Notes: a model not told the origin generated them from the sequence alone. A stretch of 64,000 nt of DNA from an uncultured Eubacteriales bacterium (GCA_900319345.1 ONNZ01000003.1:1-64000); one strand, 5' to 3'. Numbered from the stretch's first letter, positions 43,784 through 53,508 are shown. A program made the numbers and translations.

Positions 43784-46441
43784 ATGAGCGAGCTCAAACG
43801 GACCCAACTCTACGACGCCCACGTGAAGGCGGGCGCCACCATGGTGGACTTCGGCGGCTGGGAGATGCCCATCCAGTACCCCGAGGGCATCGTCGCCGAG
43901 CACCTGTTCACCCGGCACAGCTGCAGCCTCTTCGACGTGAGCCACATGGGCCGGCTCCGGGTGGAGGGCCCCGACGCGGTGGCCTTCCTGCAGCACGTGC
44001 TGACCAGCAACGTGCTGGCACTGGACCTGGACAAGGCCCAGTACTGCATCATCCCGGCCGAGGACGGCAGCGCCGTGGACGACGCATACCTGTACCGGTT
44101 CTTCGAGGATTGGTATCTGCTGGTGGTCAACGCCGCCAACACGGACAAGGACCTCGATCACCTGCTGCCCATCGCCAAGAACTTCGATGTGAAGATTACC
44201 AACATCACCCCGGACTACGCCTCCATCGCCGTCCAGGGCCCCAAGAGCCGTGACCTGCTCATGACCCTCTCCGGCGGCGCCGCCGTCACCGAGCCCATGA
44301 AGAACGCCCTGGGCGTGCTGCCTCTCGAAGGCCACGAAGCCTGGGTGGCCAAGACCGGCTACACCGGCGAGCCTCTGGGCTACGAGGTGTTCGTGAAGAC
44401 CGAGGACGCCCACTGGCTGTGGGACCGTCTGTTGGAGCTGGGCGCCAAACCCGCAGGCCTGGGCGCTCGGGACACCCTGCGCCTCGAAGCGGGGATGCCC
44501 CTCTACGGCCATGAGATGGGTCTCGACGCCGAAAATAAGCCCATGCCCATCTTCGCCGTGTCCCTGGCCCGGTTCGCCGTCTCCTTCTCCGAGAAGAAGG
44601 GCGACTACGTGGGCCGCAAGCCCCTGGAAGCGCAGGCCGCGGCCAACAAGCGCATCCTGAACCGTGACTTCGCCCCCGACGCCCTCGCCGCCCTGCCCCG
44701 CCGCATCCGGCCCATCACGCTGCTGGACCGCGGCGTCATCCGCGCCGGCATGCCCGTCTACAAGGGCGAGAAGCTCGTCGGCTTCGTGACCTCCGGCACC
44801 ATGGTCCCCTACTACCAGGCCGAGGGCGAGGGCCTCTTCACCGAGATCCTTTCCACCACCGCCAAGCGGTCCATCGGCATGGCCTACCTCGACAGCGACA
44901 TCCTGGACTTCGAGGAAGTGACCGTGGACGTCCGCGGCAAGCGCCTCAAGGCCGGCATCCCCCCCTACCATATGCGGGTGGACGCGCCCCCCTTCGCCCG
45001 GCCCATCCTGTACGACAAGCTCCTGGTGGAGGAGAACGCCAAGTCCGCCGGCGACAACACCCAGAAGGCCATCGACCTGCTGTATGCGGCCATCGCCAAC
45101 CACGAATGGCGGCAAAACGCCTGCATCAATCTGATCCCCTCCGAGAACACCCCCAGCAAGGCCGTCCAGCTCCTCTCCGCCAGCGACCCATCCTTCCGGT
45201 ACGCCGAGCATAAGAAGATCAAGTCCTTCTACGATGCGGACGTATTCTACTATCAGGGCACCAAGTTCATCGACCGGGTGGAGCAGCTCCTGGTCCAGGA
45301 GATGCGCCGCTACTTCGGCTGCACCGAGGTGGAGACCCGGGTCATCTCCGGCCAGATGTCCAACATGGCGGTCTTCTCCGCCCTCATGGACTGGAAGAAT
45401 AGGCTCGATCGGAAGCACACCCCCCAGCGCCTGGGCTACGTCCTCAACAACCACATCATCAAGGGCGGCCACCTGTCCGCCCAGCCCATGGGCGCCCTCC
45501 ACGACTACATCGCCGTGGACCCCGTCACCGAGCGCAGCGCCGTGGTGAACTTCCCCGTCTGCAAGGACAACATCTTCAAGATCGACGTGGAGAAGACCAA
45601 GGAGGTCATCGCGGAGTACAAGCCCGAGCTCATCATCTTCGGCAAGAGCATGGTGCTGCATAAGGAGCCCGTGGCCGCCATCCGCCAGTTCGTGGACGAG
45701 CAGGGCATCCCCACCACCATCATGTACGACATGGCCCACGTGCTGGGCCTCATCGGCGACCACTTCCAGAAGCCCTTCGAGGAGGGCGCAGAGATCGTCA
45801 CCGGCTCCACCCACAAGACCTTCTTCGGGCCCCAGCGCGGCGTCATCGGCACCAACTGGACCAAGGAAGATCTGAAGTACGGCCTCTGGAACACCATCGA
45901 GACCCGGGCCTTCCCCGGCAGCGTCTCCAACCACCACCTGGGCACCCAGCTGGGCTTCCTCATGGCGGCCTATGAGATGAACCAGTATAAGGACGCCTAC
46001 CAGGCGGCCATCATCCACAACGCCAAGCACTTCGCCAAGGCCCTGAAAGCCCAGGGTCTGGACGTGAAGGGCGACCCCGCCATCGACTACACCGAGACCC
46101 ACCAGGTCATCGTGGGCGTGGGCTACGGCGAGGGCCCCGAGATCGCGGAGCGCCTCGAAAAGAACAACATCATCGTCAACTACCAGGCCACCCCGGACGA
46201 GGAGGGCTTCACCGCCTCCGGCGCCCTGCGCATGGGCATGAGCGAGATGACCCGCTTCGGCTTCGGCGACGCGGAGTTCGACCGGCTCGCTGAGCTCATG
46301 GCGGACTGCATCCTCCGCAACAAGGACATCCGCCAGGAGGTCATGGCCCTCCGCAGCGAGCACCTGACCATGCAGTACTGCTTCACCGACGCCGAGTTCG
46401 AGAAGGCGCTGGGCAAGCTTTCCACCCTCATCGAGAAATAA
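43784..46441 (+). CDS. Fused GcvT-serine hydroxymethyltransferase-like protein
   Basis: An 885-residue fusion. Residues 1-430 are the glycine cleavage T protein (FGGWEMPIQYPEGI, DVSHMGRLRVEG, GYTGEPLGYEVF, GLGARDTLRLEAGMPLYGHEM), which moves a one-carbon unit to tetrahydrofolate. Residues 445-885 are a PLP enzyme of the serine hydroxymethyltransferase type (INLIPSENTPSKAV, GQMSNMAV, MYDMAHVLGLI, then TGSTHKTFFGPQRG with the PLP lysine). Joining them would couple glycine cleavage to serine formation. CAGGAGG is upstream of the ATG. It is the first gene of the riboswitch operon. Confidence 0.93.
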   Translation: MSELKRTQLYDAHVKAGATMVDFGGWEMPIQYPEGIVAEHLFTRHSCSLFDVSHMGRLRVEGPDAVAFLQHVLTSNVLALDLDKAQYCIIPAEDGSAVDDAYLYRFFEDWYLLVVNAANTDKDLDHLLPIAKNFDVKITNITPDYASIAVQGPKSRDLLMTLSGGAAVTEPMKNALGVLPLEGHEAWVAKTGYTGEPLGYEVFVKTEDAHWLWDRLLELGAKPAGLGARDTLRLEAGMPLYGHEMGLDAENKPMPIFAVSLARFAVSFSEKKGDYVGRKPLEAQAAANKRILNRDFAPDALAALPRRIRPITLLDRGVIRAGMPVYKGEKLVGFVTSGTMVPYYQAEGEGLFTEILSTTAKRSIGMAYLDSDILDFEEVTVDVRGKRLKAGIPPYHMRVDAPPFARPILYDKLLVEENAKSAGDNTQKAIDLLYAAIANHEWRQNACINLIPSENTPSKAVQLLSASDPSFRYAEHKKIKSFYDADVFYYQGTKFIDRVEQLLVQEMRRYFGCTEVETRVISGQMSNMAVFSALMDWKNRLDRKHTPQRLGYVLNNHIIKGGHLSAQPMGALHDYIAVDPVTERSAVVNFPVCKDNIFKIDVEKTKEVIAEYKPELIIFGKSMVLHKEPVAAIRQFVDEQGIPTTIMYDMAHVLGLIGDHFQKPFEEGAEIVTGSTHKTFFGPQRGVIGTNWTKEDLKYGLWNTIETRAFPGSVSNHHLGTQLGFLMAAYEMNQYKDAYQAAIIHNAKHFAKALKAQGLDVKGDPAIDYTETHQVIVGVGYGEGPEIAERLEKNNIIVNYQATPDEEGFTASGALRMGMSEMTRFGFGDAEFDRLAELMADCILRNKDIRQEVMALRSEHLTMQYCFTDAEFEKALGKLSTLIEK

Positions 46442-46466
46442 AAAATCTATTTAGGAGGATTTAGTC

Positions 46467-46844
46467 ATGACTTTCAATCCCGATCTCAAGTACTCCAAGT
46501 CCCATGAGTGGGTCCGCATGGACGGCGACGTGGCCGTCATCGGCATCTCCGACTTTGCTCAGGACGCCCTGGGCGACCTGGTGTTCGTGAACCTGCCCCA
46601 GGTGGGCGACGACGTGACCGCGGGCGAAGCCTTCGGCGACGTGGAGTCCGTGAAGGCCGTGTCCGACCTCATGAGCCCCGTGACCGGCACCGTCTGCGAG
46701 ATCAACGAGGAGCTGCTGGACGCCCCCGAAAACCTGAACAACGACCCCTACGGCGCCTGGATCATCAAGGTGGACAACATCACCGACACCGAGGAGCTTC
46801 TGGACGCCGCCGCCTACGAGGCCCACTGCGCCACGGAGGCATAA
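46467..46844 (+). CDS. gcvH: Glycine cleavage system H protein
   Basis: A 125-residue lipoyl carrier that shuttles the aminomethyl group between P, T and L proteins. The lipoylated lysine is in [15 protein letters not shown] (about residue 62), with the usual [24 protein letters not shown] start. AGGAGG precedes the ATG. It lies 25 bases after the fused gene and 3 bases before gcvPA. Confidence 0.97.
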   Translation: MTFNPDLKYSKSHEWVRMDGDVAVIGISDFAQDALGDLVFVNLPQVGDDVTAGEAFGDVESVKAVSDLMSPVTGTVCEINEELLDAPENLNNDPYGAWIIKVDNITDTEELLDAAAYEAHCATEA

Positions 46845-46847
46845 GGG

Positions 46848-48161
46848 ATGGGCAGCTACGTTCCTTCCACCCAGGAACAGCGGCAGGAGATGTTGCAAGC
46901 CATCGGGCTCAAGGCGTTCCGGGACCTGTATAAGGACGTGCCAGAGAGCATGTACCTCGACAGGCCCCTGGACCTGCCCGAGGGCCTGAGCGAGCTGGAG
47001 GTGAGCCGGGCTCTCAACGCCATGGCCCGCAAGAACAAGGTCTACGACGCCATCCTGCGGGGCGCCGGGGCCTACGACCACTACATCCCCAGCATCGTCA
47101 AGTACATCCCCGCCAAGGAAGAGTTCCTGACCGCCTACACGCCCTACCAGGCCGAGATGAGCCAGGGCGTGCTCCAATCCATCTTCGAGTATCAGACCGA
47201 GATCTGCGAGCTCACAGGCATGGACGTAAGTAACGCCTCCGTCTACGACGGGGCCACCGCCGCCGCCGAGGCCTGCGCCATGGCCCGGGATAGGAAGCGC
47301 CGCCTGACCCTGATCTCCGGCGCCGCCCACCCGGACGTGATCAACACCGTCCGCACCTACTGTTACGGCACCAACGACGAAATCCGGATCATTCCTGTGA
47401 AGGATGGCAAAACGGATATCGAGGCTTTAAGGGCCATGCTGACCCCCGAGGTCTCCGCCGTCTACGTGCAGCAGCCCAACTTCTACGGCCTCTTCGAGGA
47501 CGCCGAAGCCATGGCCGCCCCCGTCCACGAGGCGGGCGCCCTCTACATCCTGGGCGTGAACCCCATCGCCCTGGGGATCATGAAGACCCCCCGGGACATG
47601 GGCGCGGACATCGCCGTGGGCGAAGGCCAGCCCCTGGGCCTGCCTCTTGGCTACGGCGGCCCCTACCTGGGCTTTATGGCCACCACCACCAAGCACATGC
47701 GCAAACTCCCCGGCCGCATCGTGGGCGAGACCACGGACGACGCCGGGAATCGGGCCTACGTCCTGTCCCTCCAGGCCCGGGAGCAGCACATCCGCCGGGA
47801 GAAGGCCGGCAGCAACATCTGCTCCAACGAGGCGCTCTGCGCCCTGACCGCCGGGGTCTACCTGGCCGCCATGGGCCCCGAGGGCTTGAAGGAGGTGGCA
47901 GAAAGCGCCATGGCCAAGGCCCACTACCTGTGCCGGGAGCTCTGCATGCTCCCCGGCGTGAAGCTCCGCTACGAGGGGGCCTTCTTCCACGAGTTCCTCC
48001 TGGACATGCCCAAGGCGGACGAAGTGTTGGCCGCGCTCGACGAGAGGAACATCCTGGGCGGCTTGCCCTACGAGGGCGGCGTCCTTTGGTGCGCCACGGA
48101 GAAGGTATCGAAAGCGACCCTCGACCAGGTCGTCGCCATCGTAAAGGGGGTGCTGGCATGA
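46848..48161 (+). CDS. gcvPA: Glycine dehydrogenase (decarboxylating) subunit 1
   Basis: A 437-residue alpha subunit of the split P protein that decarboxylates glycine. It shows the N-terminal YVPSTQEQRQEMLQAIG, the AYTPYQAEMSQGVLQSIFEYQT segment and GEGQPLGLPLGYGGPYLGFM, typical of GcvPA. It pairs with GcvPB, which carries the PLP lysine. The gcvPB start overlaps its stop (ATGA). The start lacks a strong separate site but lies right after gcvH. Confidence 0.96.
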   Translation: MGSYVPSTQEQRQEMLQAIGLKAFRDLYKDVPESMYLDRPLDLPEGLSELEVSRALNAMARKNKVYDAILRGAGAYDHYIPSIVKYIPAKEEFLTAYTPYQAEMSQGVLQSIFEYQTEICELTGMDVSNASVYDGATAAAEACAMARDRKRRLTLISGAAHPDVINTVRTYCYGTNDEIRIIPVKDGKTDIEALRAMLTPEVSAVYVQQPNFYGLFEDAEAMAAPVHEAGALYILGVNPIALGIMKTPRDMGADIAVGEGQPLGLPLGYGGPYLGFMATTTKHMRKLPGRIVGETTDDAGNRAYVLSLQAREQHIRREKAGSNICSNEALCALTAGVYLAAMGPEGLKEVAESAMAKAHYLCRELCMLPGVKLRYEGAFFHEFLLDMPKADEVLAALDERNILGGLPYEGGVLWCATEKVSKATLDQVVAIVKGVLA

Positions 48162-49561
48162 AGCTGATCTTTGAAAAGAGCGTGCCCGGCCGCCGCTGCG
48201 CCATTTTGCCCGCCTGCGACGTGCCCAAGGTGGAGCTGCCCGCAGAGCTGAAGCGGGAAGCGGCGCCCATGCTGCCCGAGATGAGCGAGGTGGACGTGAG
48301 CCGTCACTACACCGAGCTCAACCAGCACGTTCACGGCGTGAACTGCGGGTTCTATCCTCTTGGGTCCTGCACCATGAAGTACAACCCCCGCATCGACGAG
48401 GAGATGGCGTCCCTGCCCGGCTTCGCCTCTGTCCATCCCCTGGCCCCCAAGGCCGCGGTGGAGGGCTGCGCCGAGGTCATCGAGACCGCCAAAAAGTACC
48501 TCTGCGAGATCACCGGCATGGCGGACATGACCTTCCAGCCTGCCGCCGGCGCTCACGGCGAGTTCACCGGCGTGCTGCTCATCAAGCAGTACCACGACTC
48601 CCGCAACGATAAGGCCCGGACCAAGATCATCGTCCCCGACTCCGCCCACGGCACCAATCCGGCCACGGCGGCCATGTGCGGCTACCAGGTGGTGAACATC
48701 CCCTCGGCGCCGGACGGCTGCGTGGACCTTGACGCCCTGAAGGCGGTCCTGGGCCCCGACACGGCGGGCCTCATGCTCACCAACCCCAACACCGTGGGCA
48801 TCTTCGACGAGAACATCCTGGAGATCACGCGCCTGGTCCACGAGGCCGGCGGCCTCTGCTACTACGACGGCGCCAACCTGAACGCGGTCATGGGCGTGGT
48901 CCGGCCCGGGGACATGGGCTTCGACTGCGTGCACCTGAACCTGCACAAGACCTTCGCCACCCCCCACGGCGGCGGCGGTCCCGGCGCGGGCGCGGTGGGC
49001 TGCAAGGCGTTCCTGGCCCCGTTCCTGCCCCATTCCGCCCTCATGGAGGAGCCGGGCCATATCCAGGTCCGGGGCTTCCGGGGCAACTTCCTGGTGGTGG
49101 TCCGGGCCCTGGCGTACCTCCTGACCCTGGGTCGGGAGGGCGTGCCCGAGGCGGCCCAAAACGCGGTCCTCAACGCCAACTACCTGATGCAGCGGATCAA
49201 GGGCACCTTCACCCCCGCCTTCGACCGGATCTGCATGCACGAGTTCGTGCTGGATCTCTCCGAGTTCAAGAAGGCCACGGGCGTGTCCGCTCTCGATGTG
49301 GCCAAGTCCCTCATCGACTACGGCATGCATCCGCCTACGATGTACTTCCCCCTCATCGTCCACGAGGCCCTCATGCTGGAGCCCACCGAGACGGAGAGCA
49401 AGGAGACCTTGGACTGGGCGGCGGAGGTGTTCCGCGCCCTCTACGAGCTGGGCTACAAGGACCCGGCGTTCATGCACGCCGCGCCCCACAACGCCCAGAT
49501 TGGTCGGCCTGACGAGGTGAAGGCGGCCCGAAACCCCATCGTCCGCTACACCAAGGCATGA
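48158..49561 (+). CDS. gcvPB: Glycine dehydrogenase (decarboxylating) subunit 2
   Basis: A 467-residue beta subunit of the split P protein with the PLP lysine in HLNLHKTFATPHGGGGPG (about 270), and FQPAAGAHGEFTGVLLIKQYH and DSAHGTNPATAAMCG blocks. It completes the decarboxylase with GcvPA. AAAGGGGG is upstream, and the ATG overlaps the gcvPA stop. The following lplA start also overlaps. Confidence 0.97.
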   Translation: MKLIFEKSVPGRRCAILPACDVPKVELPAELKREAAPMLPEMSEVDVSRHYTELNQHVHGVNCGFYPLGSCTMKYNPRIDEEMASLPGFASVHPLAPKAAVEGCAEVIETAKKYLCEITGMADMTFQPAAGAHGEFTGVLLIKQYHDSRNDKARTKIIVPDSAHGTNPATAAMCGYQVVNIPSAPDGCVDLDALKAVLGPDTAGLMLTNPNTVGIFDENILEITRLVHEAGGLCYYDGANLNAVMGVVRPGDMGFDCVHLNLHKTFATPHGGGGPGAGAVGCKAFLAPFLPHSALMEEPGHIQVRGFRGNFLVVVRALAYLLTLGREGVPEAAQNAVLNANYLMQRIKGTFTPAFDRICMHEFVLDLSEFKKATGVSALDVAKSLIDYGMHPPTMYFPLIVHEALMLEPTETESKETLDWAAEVFRALYELGYKDPAFMHAAPHNAQIGRPDEVKAARNPIVRYTKA

Positions 49562-50529
49562 TCGAAGCGCTGGCCACCTACGAAAGCGGGTCCTTCGACC
49601 CCTTTCTCAACCTGGCTATGGAGCAGCACCTGCTGGAAACAGTGGCCAGCGGGTGCTGCCTTTTGTACCTGTGGCAGAACGAGAACACGGTGGTCATCGG
49701 CAAGAACCAGAACCCCTGGGCCGAATGCCGGGCGTCCCTGCTGGAGGAGGAGGGCGGGCATCTCGCTCGCCGGCTCTCCGGGGGCGGGGCCGTGTTCCAT
49801 GACCTGGGCAACCTGAACTTCACCTTCCTGGTCCCCACCGAGGACTATGATCTTGCCAAGCAGCAGCGGGTCCTTTTGGAAGCCTGCCGCAGCTTCGGCA
49901 TCCCGGCAGAGCTGTCCGGCCGGAACGATCTCACCGCCGACGGCCGCAAGTTCTCCGGCAACGCCTTTTACCACAACGGCCCTCGATCCTACCATCACGG
50001 CACCCTGCTGGTGGACGTGGACGGGGCGAAGCTCCAACGGTACCTGACGCCCACCAAGGCCAAGCTGGAAGCAAAGGGCGTGCCCTCAGTCCGGTCCCGG
50101 GTGGTGAACCTGAAGGAGCTCTGTCCTACCATCACCATCGACGGCCTGAAGCGGGCCCTGGTGGCCGCCTTCGAATTGGTCTATGGGCTGAAAAGCGAAC
50201 CCAAGAGTTTCACCGAGGCGGACGAACGGCGGGTGGCGGAGCTTCGGGAGCAGTATTCGAGCTGGGCCTGGCGCTACGGCCAGCGCCTGCCCTTCACCTG
50301 CCGGGTGGAGGGGCGCTTCCCCTGGGGGGGCGTGGAGCTGCAGCTCCAAATCGACGAGGGCGTCATCCGCCAGGCCGCCGTCTATTCGGACGACATGGAC
50401 TTCGCCTTCCCCCCGGCCCTGGTAAAAGCCCTCACCGGCTGCGCCTTTCGCCGGGACGCGCTGGCGGACCGACTTGCTGCCGTGCCCCACGGCATGGATA
50501 TCCTTACCCTATTACAACAGGAGATATAG
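49558..50529 (+). CDS. lplA: Lipoate-protein ligase
   Basis: A 323-residue LplA-type ligase that attaches lipoate to GcvH. It shows the family start SFDPFLNLAMEQHLLE, the adenylation-domain motif RRLSGGGAVFHDLGNLNFTF (about 78), the GRNDLTADGRKFSGNAFY motif with the catalytic Lys (about 129), and a C-terminal accessory domain. It is overlapped by the gcvPB stop (ATGA) and is in the glycine operon, so it is likely dedicated to H-protein lipoylation by salvage. Confidence 0.95.
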   Translation: MIEALATYESGSFDPFLNLAMEQHLLETVASGCCLLYLWQNENTVVIGKNQNPWAECRASLLEEEGGHLARRLSGGGAVFHDLGNLNFTFLVPTEDYDLAKQQRVLLEACRSFGIPAELSGRNDLTADGRKFSGNAFYHNGPRSYHHGTLLVDVDGAKLQRYLTPTKAKLEAKGVPSVRSRVVNLKELCPTITIDGLKRALVAAFELVYGLKSEPKSFTEADERRVAELREQYSSWAWRYGQRLPFTCRVEGRFPWGGVELQLQIDEGVIRQAAVYSDDMDFAFPPALVKALTGCAFRRDALADRLAAVPHGMDILTLLQQEI

Positions 50530-50531
50530 CT

Positions 50532-51911
50532 ATGTTCGATTTTGATCTGATCGTGATCGGCGCGGGCCCCGGCGGCTACGAGGCCGCCCTCCACGCCGCC
50601 AAACTGGGCCTCAAGACCGCAGTGGTGGAGCGCCGGGAGGTGGGCGGCACCTGCCTCAACCGGGGCTGCATCCCCACCAAGGCCCTCTTGCACGCCTCCA
50701 CCGTCTATGAGGAGGCCAAGAGCGGCCCGGCCCTGGGTGTGAACGCCCAGGGGCTGTCCTATGACCTGTCCGCTATGTTCGCCTATAAGGCCCAGGTGGT
50801 GGAAAAGCTGCGGGGGGGCATCGAAAGCCTGTTCAAGGCCGCCAAGGTGACCCTTCTGCGGGGCACCGGCACCCTAAGTGCCGCGAACACCGTCACGGTG
50901 GCCGGGGAGAACGAGGGTGTCTATACGGCTCAAAACATCCTCTTGGCCACGGGCTCCGTGCCCGCCCGGCCCCCCATCCCCGGCCTGGACCTCCCCGGCG
51001 TCATGACCTCCGACGAGCTGCTCTCAGGCGAGGGCGGCGACTTTAGCTCCCTCATCATCATCGGCGGCGGCGTCATCGGCATGGAGTTTGCCACCTTCTA
51101 CAACGACCTGGGCGTGGCCGTGACCGTAGTGGAGGGCCTCGATCGGCTGCTCCCCAACATGGATCGGGAGCTGGGCCAGAACCTCGCCATGATCATGAAG
51201 AAGCGGGGCGTCCAGGTGTTCACCGGGGCCATGGTGAAGGATCTGGAGGCCGTGGAGGGCGGCCTGCAGGTGAATTTCGAGACCAAGGGCAAGCTTCAGT
51301 CCGTCACCGGCGAGAAGGTGCTCTGCGCCATCGGCCGCAGCCCCTACACGGCGGGCCTGTTCGCGGAGGGCATGGCCCCCGAGATGGACCGCCGCCGGAT
51401 CAAGGTGAATGAGCGCTTCGAGACCAGCCTCCCCGGCGTCTACGCCATCGGCGACGTCAGCTCCCCCGTCCAACTCGCCCACGTGGCCACGGCCCAGGGC
51501 ATCTACGCCGTGGACGAGATCGCGGGCAAGGGGAACGAGATGGACCTCTCCCTGGTCCCCGGCTGCGTGTACGTCCGGCCCGAGATCGCCGCGGTGGGCC
51601 TCACCGAGGCCGACGCCAAGGCGAAGGAGATCCCCGTGAAGACCGCCAAGGCGCTGATGTCGGCGAACGGCCGCACCGTGATCCTCAACGGCGATCGGGG
51701 CTTCATGAAGCTGGTGGCCCACGCCGAGACCCGCAAGCTCCTGGGGGCCCAGCTCATGTGCGCCAACGCCTCCGATATGATCTCCCAGCTCTCCGAAGCC
51801 ATCGCGAACGGTTCCACCCCCGCCGACCTCTTGCGCGCCATGCGCCCCCACCCCACCTTCGAGGAGGCCCTCACCGCCGCCCTGGAGGAGCTGGAAGCAA
51901 AGTTAGGCTGA
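50532..51911 (+). CDS. lpdA: Dihydrolipoyl dehydrogenase (L protein)
   Basis: A 459-residue flavoprotein that reoxidises the lipoyl arm of GcvH with NAD+. The FAD motif is VIGAGPGGYEAA (7-18), the redox cysteines are in GGTCLNRGCIPTK (C42, C47), the NAD-binding motif is IIGGGVIGMEFA (about 174) and the C-terminal catalytic His is in AMRPHPTFEEAL. It is the last gene of the operon and ends at a terminator. A GGAG-type site precedes the ATG. Confidence 0.96.
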   Translation: MFDFDLIVIGAGPGGYEAALHAAKLGLKTAVVERREVGGTCLNRGCIPTKALLHASTVYEEAKSGPALGVNAQGLSYDLSAMFAYKAQVVEKLRGGIESLFKAAKVTLLRGTGTLSAANTVTVAGENEGVYTAQNILLATGSVPARPPIPGLDLPGVMTSDELLSGEGGDFSSLIIIGGGVIGMEFATFYNDLGVAVTVVEGLDRLLPNMDRELGQNLAMIMKKRGVQVFTGAMVKDLEAVEGGLQVNFETKGKLQSVTGEKVLCAIGRSPYTAGLFAEGMAPEMDRRRIKVNERFETSLPGVYAIGDVSSPVQLAHVATAQGIYAVDEIAGKGNEMDLSLVPGCVYVRPEIAAVGLTEADAKAKEIPVKTAKALMSANGRTVILNGDRGFMKLVAHAETRKLLGAQLMCANASDMISQLSEAIANGSTPADLLRAMRPHPTFEEALTAALEELEAKLG

Positions 51912-51934
51912 TCCTTTCCTCAAGCGCATATAAA

Positions 51935-51962
51935 AAAGGACGCAGTATTGCGTCCTTTTCTT
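51935..51962. terminator. Terminator of the glycine cleavage operon
   Basis: AAAAGGACGCA and TGCGTCCTTTT pair over a four-base loop. It can also end the convergent AAA-CYTH gene. Confidence 0.85.
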
Positions 51963-51990
51963 GTTTTCCGGGCCGATGCCTCCCGGTCGG

Positions 51991-53082
51991 TTACGGCTGT
52001 ATCTCGGCCAGGGCCGCATTGCGGTAGGCGGGATCGTCGGTGACCTCCCGGATCATCTCCAGGGTCGGGGGCAGATTCACAGGCGCGCCCTCGTCGGAGA
52101 GCTCGATCTCGCAGATGGCCCGATCGGTCCAGAAGGGGAACAGATCGATCTCGAAGTACTGGCCCTGATACAGCAGGCGATACCGGGTCTTGTGGATGGG
52201 CCGTTTGTTGGGGTCCGCATCCATGAGGCGCTTCAAATACTCCTTCTGGGTCAGGCGGCGCTCGATCTCCACTCGCTTCAGATCGTCCACCGGCGTCTTC
52301 ACGGTCTCGTAATAGGTATAGAAGCCGTCGGCGCCCTGCTGCCGGATACGCACCTCCTCCCCGGGATTGGACAGAAGGTACGTCTGGCTGATCTCCACCC
52401 GGCGGCAGTTGGGCTGGCGCTCCAGCCATTCTACGTCCGGGTACTTGATGAGGAATTTGCGCTCGATCTCCAGGGGCACCGGTTCGCCCAGGAAGGACAG
52501 GATCTCCTTGAGCAGGTGTTCCAGCTTGTTCTCGAAGGAGGTGCCGTTGGCGATGATCCTCAGGTGCGGGTGCCCTGTCCAGGCGGCGATGATCCGATCG
52601 TCCAGGGCCGCGGCCTGCTCCGGCGTCTCGTACCGGGCGGCGTTGTTGGCCAGGGAATAGGCTTCGATGGCGCCCTTGGCGGCGGTGACCAGGTGGAACA
52701 CGGCGTCGTACCGGTCCCGAAGCTCCGGCACGCTGGTGTCCATCTCCCGGCAGAGTTGGGAGAACTCCTCATCGGTCATATACCCCTTGTTGTCCATGGT
52801 GCCCCGGTCGCAGACGATCAGCACCTTGTCCACGGGCATGGTCCGGGCGCCTCGCTCGAAGAGCCGCTCCTTGGTGAGCTGCAGCTCCATCTGGCAGCGC
52901 TGATAATCCAGGTTCGTCCCGCAGCCCCAGGGGGTCAGGCCCCCGCCGATGAGCTCCGTGGCGGTCTCGGGCACGAACAACACCGTGTAGCCCTTCTGGG
53001 GCAAATTGTTGGCGATCCAGCTCAATGCGGTGGTCTTGCCCGCGCAAGGGCCCCCGGTGATGACGATCTTGCGGATGGTCAT
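51991..53082 (-). CDS. AAA ATPase-CYTH domain fusion
   Basis: A 363-residue protein. Residues 1-180 are an AAA/kinase-like P-loop domain: Walker A GGPCAGKTT (10-18), then a CDRGTMDNKGYM segment typical of the AAA_28 family. Residues 195-363 are a CYTH (triphosphate tunnel metalloenzyme) domain that starts with LEIERKFLI (EXEXK-like) and continues with several Arg/Lys/Glu strand residues. CYTH enzymes act on triphosphates or polyphosphate; the pairing suggests a nucleotide or thiamine triphosphate role. The ATG at 53082 follows GGGAGAAG. The Nudix gene precedes it on the same strand. Confidence 0.85.
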   Translation of the reverse strand: MTIRKIVITGGPCAGKTTALSWIANNLPQKGYTVLFVPETATELIGGGLTPWGCGTNLDYQRCQMELQLTKERLFERGARTMPVDKVLIVCDRGTMDNKGYMTDEEFSQLCREMDTSVPELRDRYDAVFHLVTAAKGAIEAYSLANNAARYETPEQAAALDDRIIAAWTGHPHLRIIANGTSFENKLEHLLKEILSFLGEPVPLEIERKFLIKYPDVEWLERQPNCRRVEISQTYLLSNPGEEVRIRQQGADGFYTYYETVKTPVDDLKRVEIERRLTQKEYLKRLMDADPNKRPIHKTRYRLLYQGQYFEIDLFPFWTDRAICEIELSDEGAPVNLPPTLEMIREVTDDPAYRNAALAEIQP

Positions 53083-53114
53083 GGGTCTCTTCTCCCTTCT
53101 TTCCTGTGCTTCCC

Positions 53115-53504
53115 CTATATTCCACTGGTCGTGATGCTTTCCAAAATGGCCGCGTCGGCGGGGCAGAAGGCGTACCGGGGAATGTCCCCGGGGGCGATGA
53201 ACCGGATGTCCGCGTGCTCCAGCTTCTGGGGCTGCCCCGAGACGATGGTCGCCCGGAACAGGGTCAGGTGGATGGTGATATCCGGGTACACGTGGTCCAC
53301 CTCCATGTAGATCTCCCCGGGCGCTACGGTGACGCCCAGCTCCTCCCGGCACTCCCGAATGAGGGCTTGCTCTCGGGTCTCGCCCTCCTCCACCTTGCCG
53401 CCTACGAACTCCCACAGGAGCCCCCGTGCCTTATGGGCCGGGCGCTGACAGATCATGAACTTTCCATCCTGGACCACCAGGGCCGCCACCACGTCCACCG
53501 CCAT
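53115..53504 (-). CDS. Nudix hydrolase (MutT-like)
   Basis: A 129-residue Nudix protein of the MutT/8-oxo-dGTP type. The Nudix box GGKVEEGETREQALIRECREELGV runs from about residue 36 to 60. The start lies 4 bases after the HAD stop, without its own clear binding site. With the HAD gene upstream and the AAA-CYTH gene downstream it forms a set of nucleotide-directed enzymes. MutT-type sanitation of oxidised dGTP is the likeliest role; others are possible. Confidence 0.88.
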   Translation of the reverse strand: MAVDVVAALVVQDGKFMICQRPAHKARGLLWEFVGGKVEEGETREQALIRECREELGVTVAPGEIYMEVDHVYPDITIHLTLFRATIVSGQPQKLEHADIRFIAPGDIPRYAFCPADAAILESITTSGI

Positions 53505-53508
53505 AGCG

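Noticed and set aside
43472..46441. A 989-residue GcvT fusion start at 43472
   Set aside because: The first 104 codons read through the riboswitch and its terminator; AGGAGG marks the ATG at 43784.
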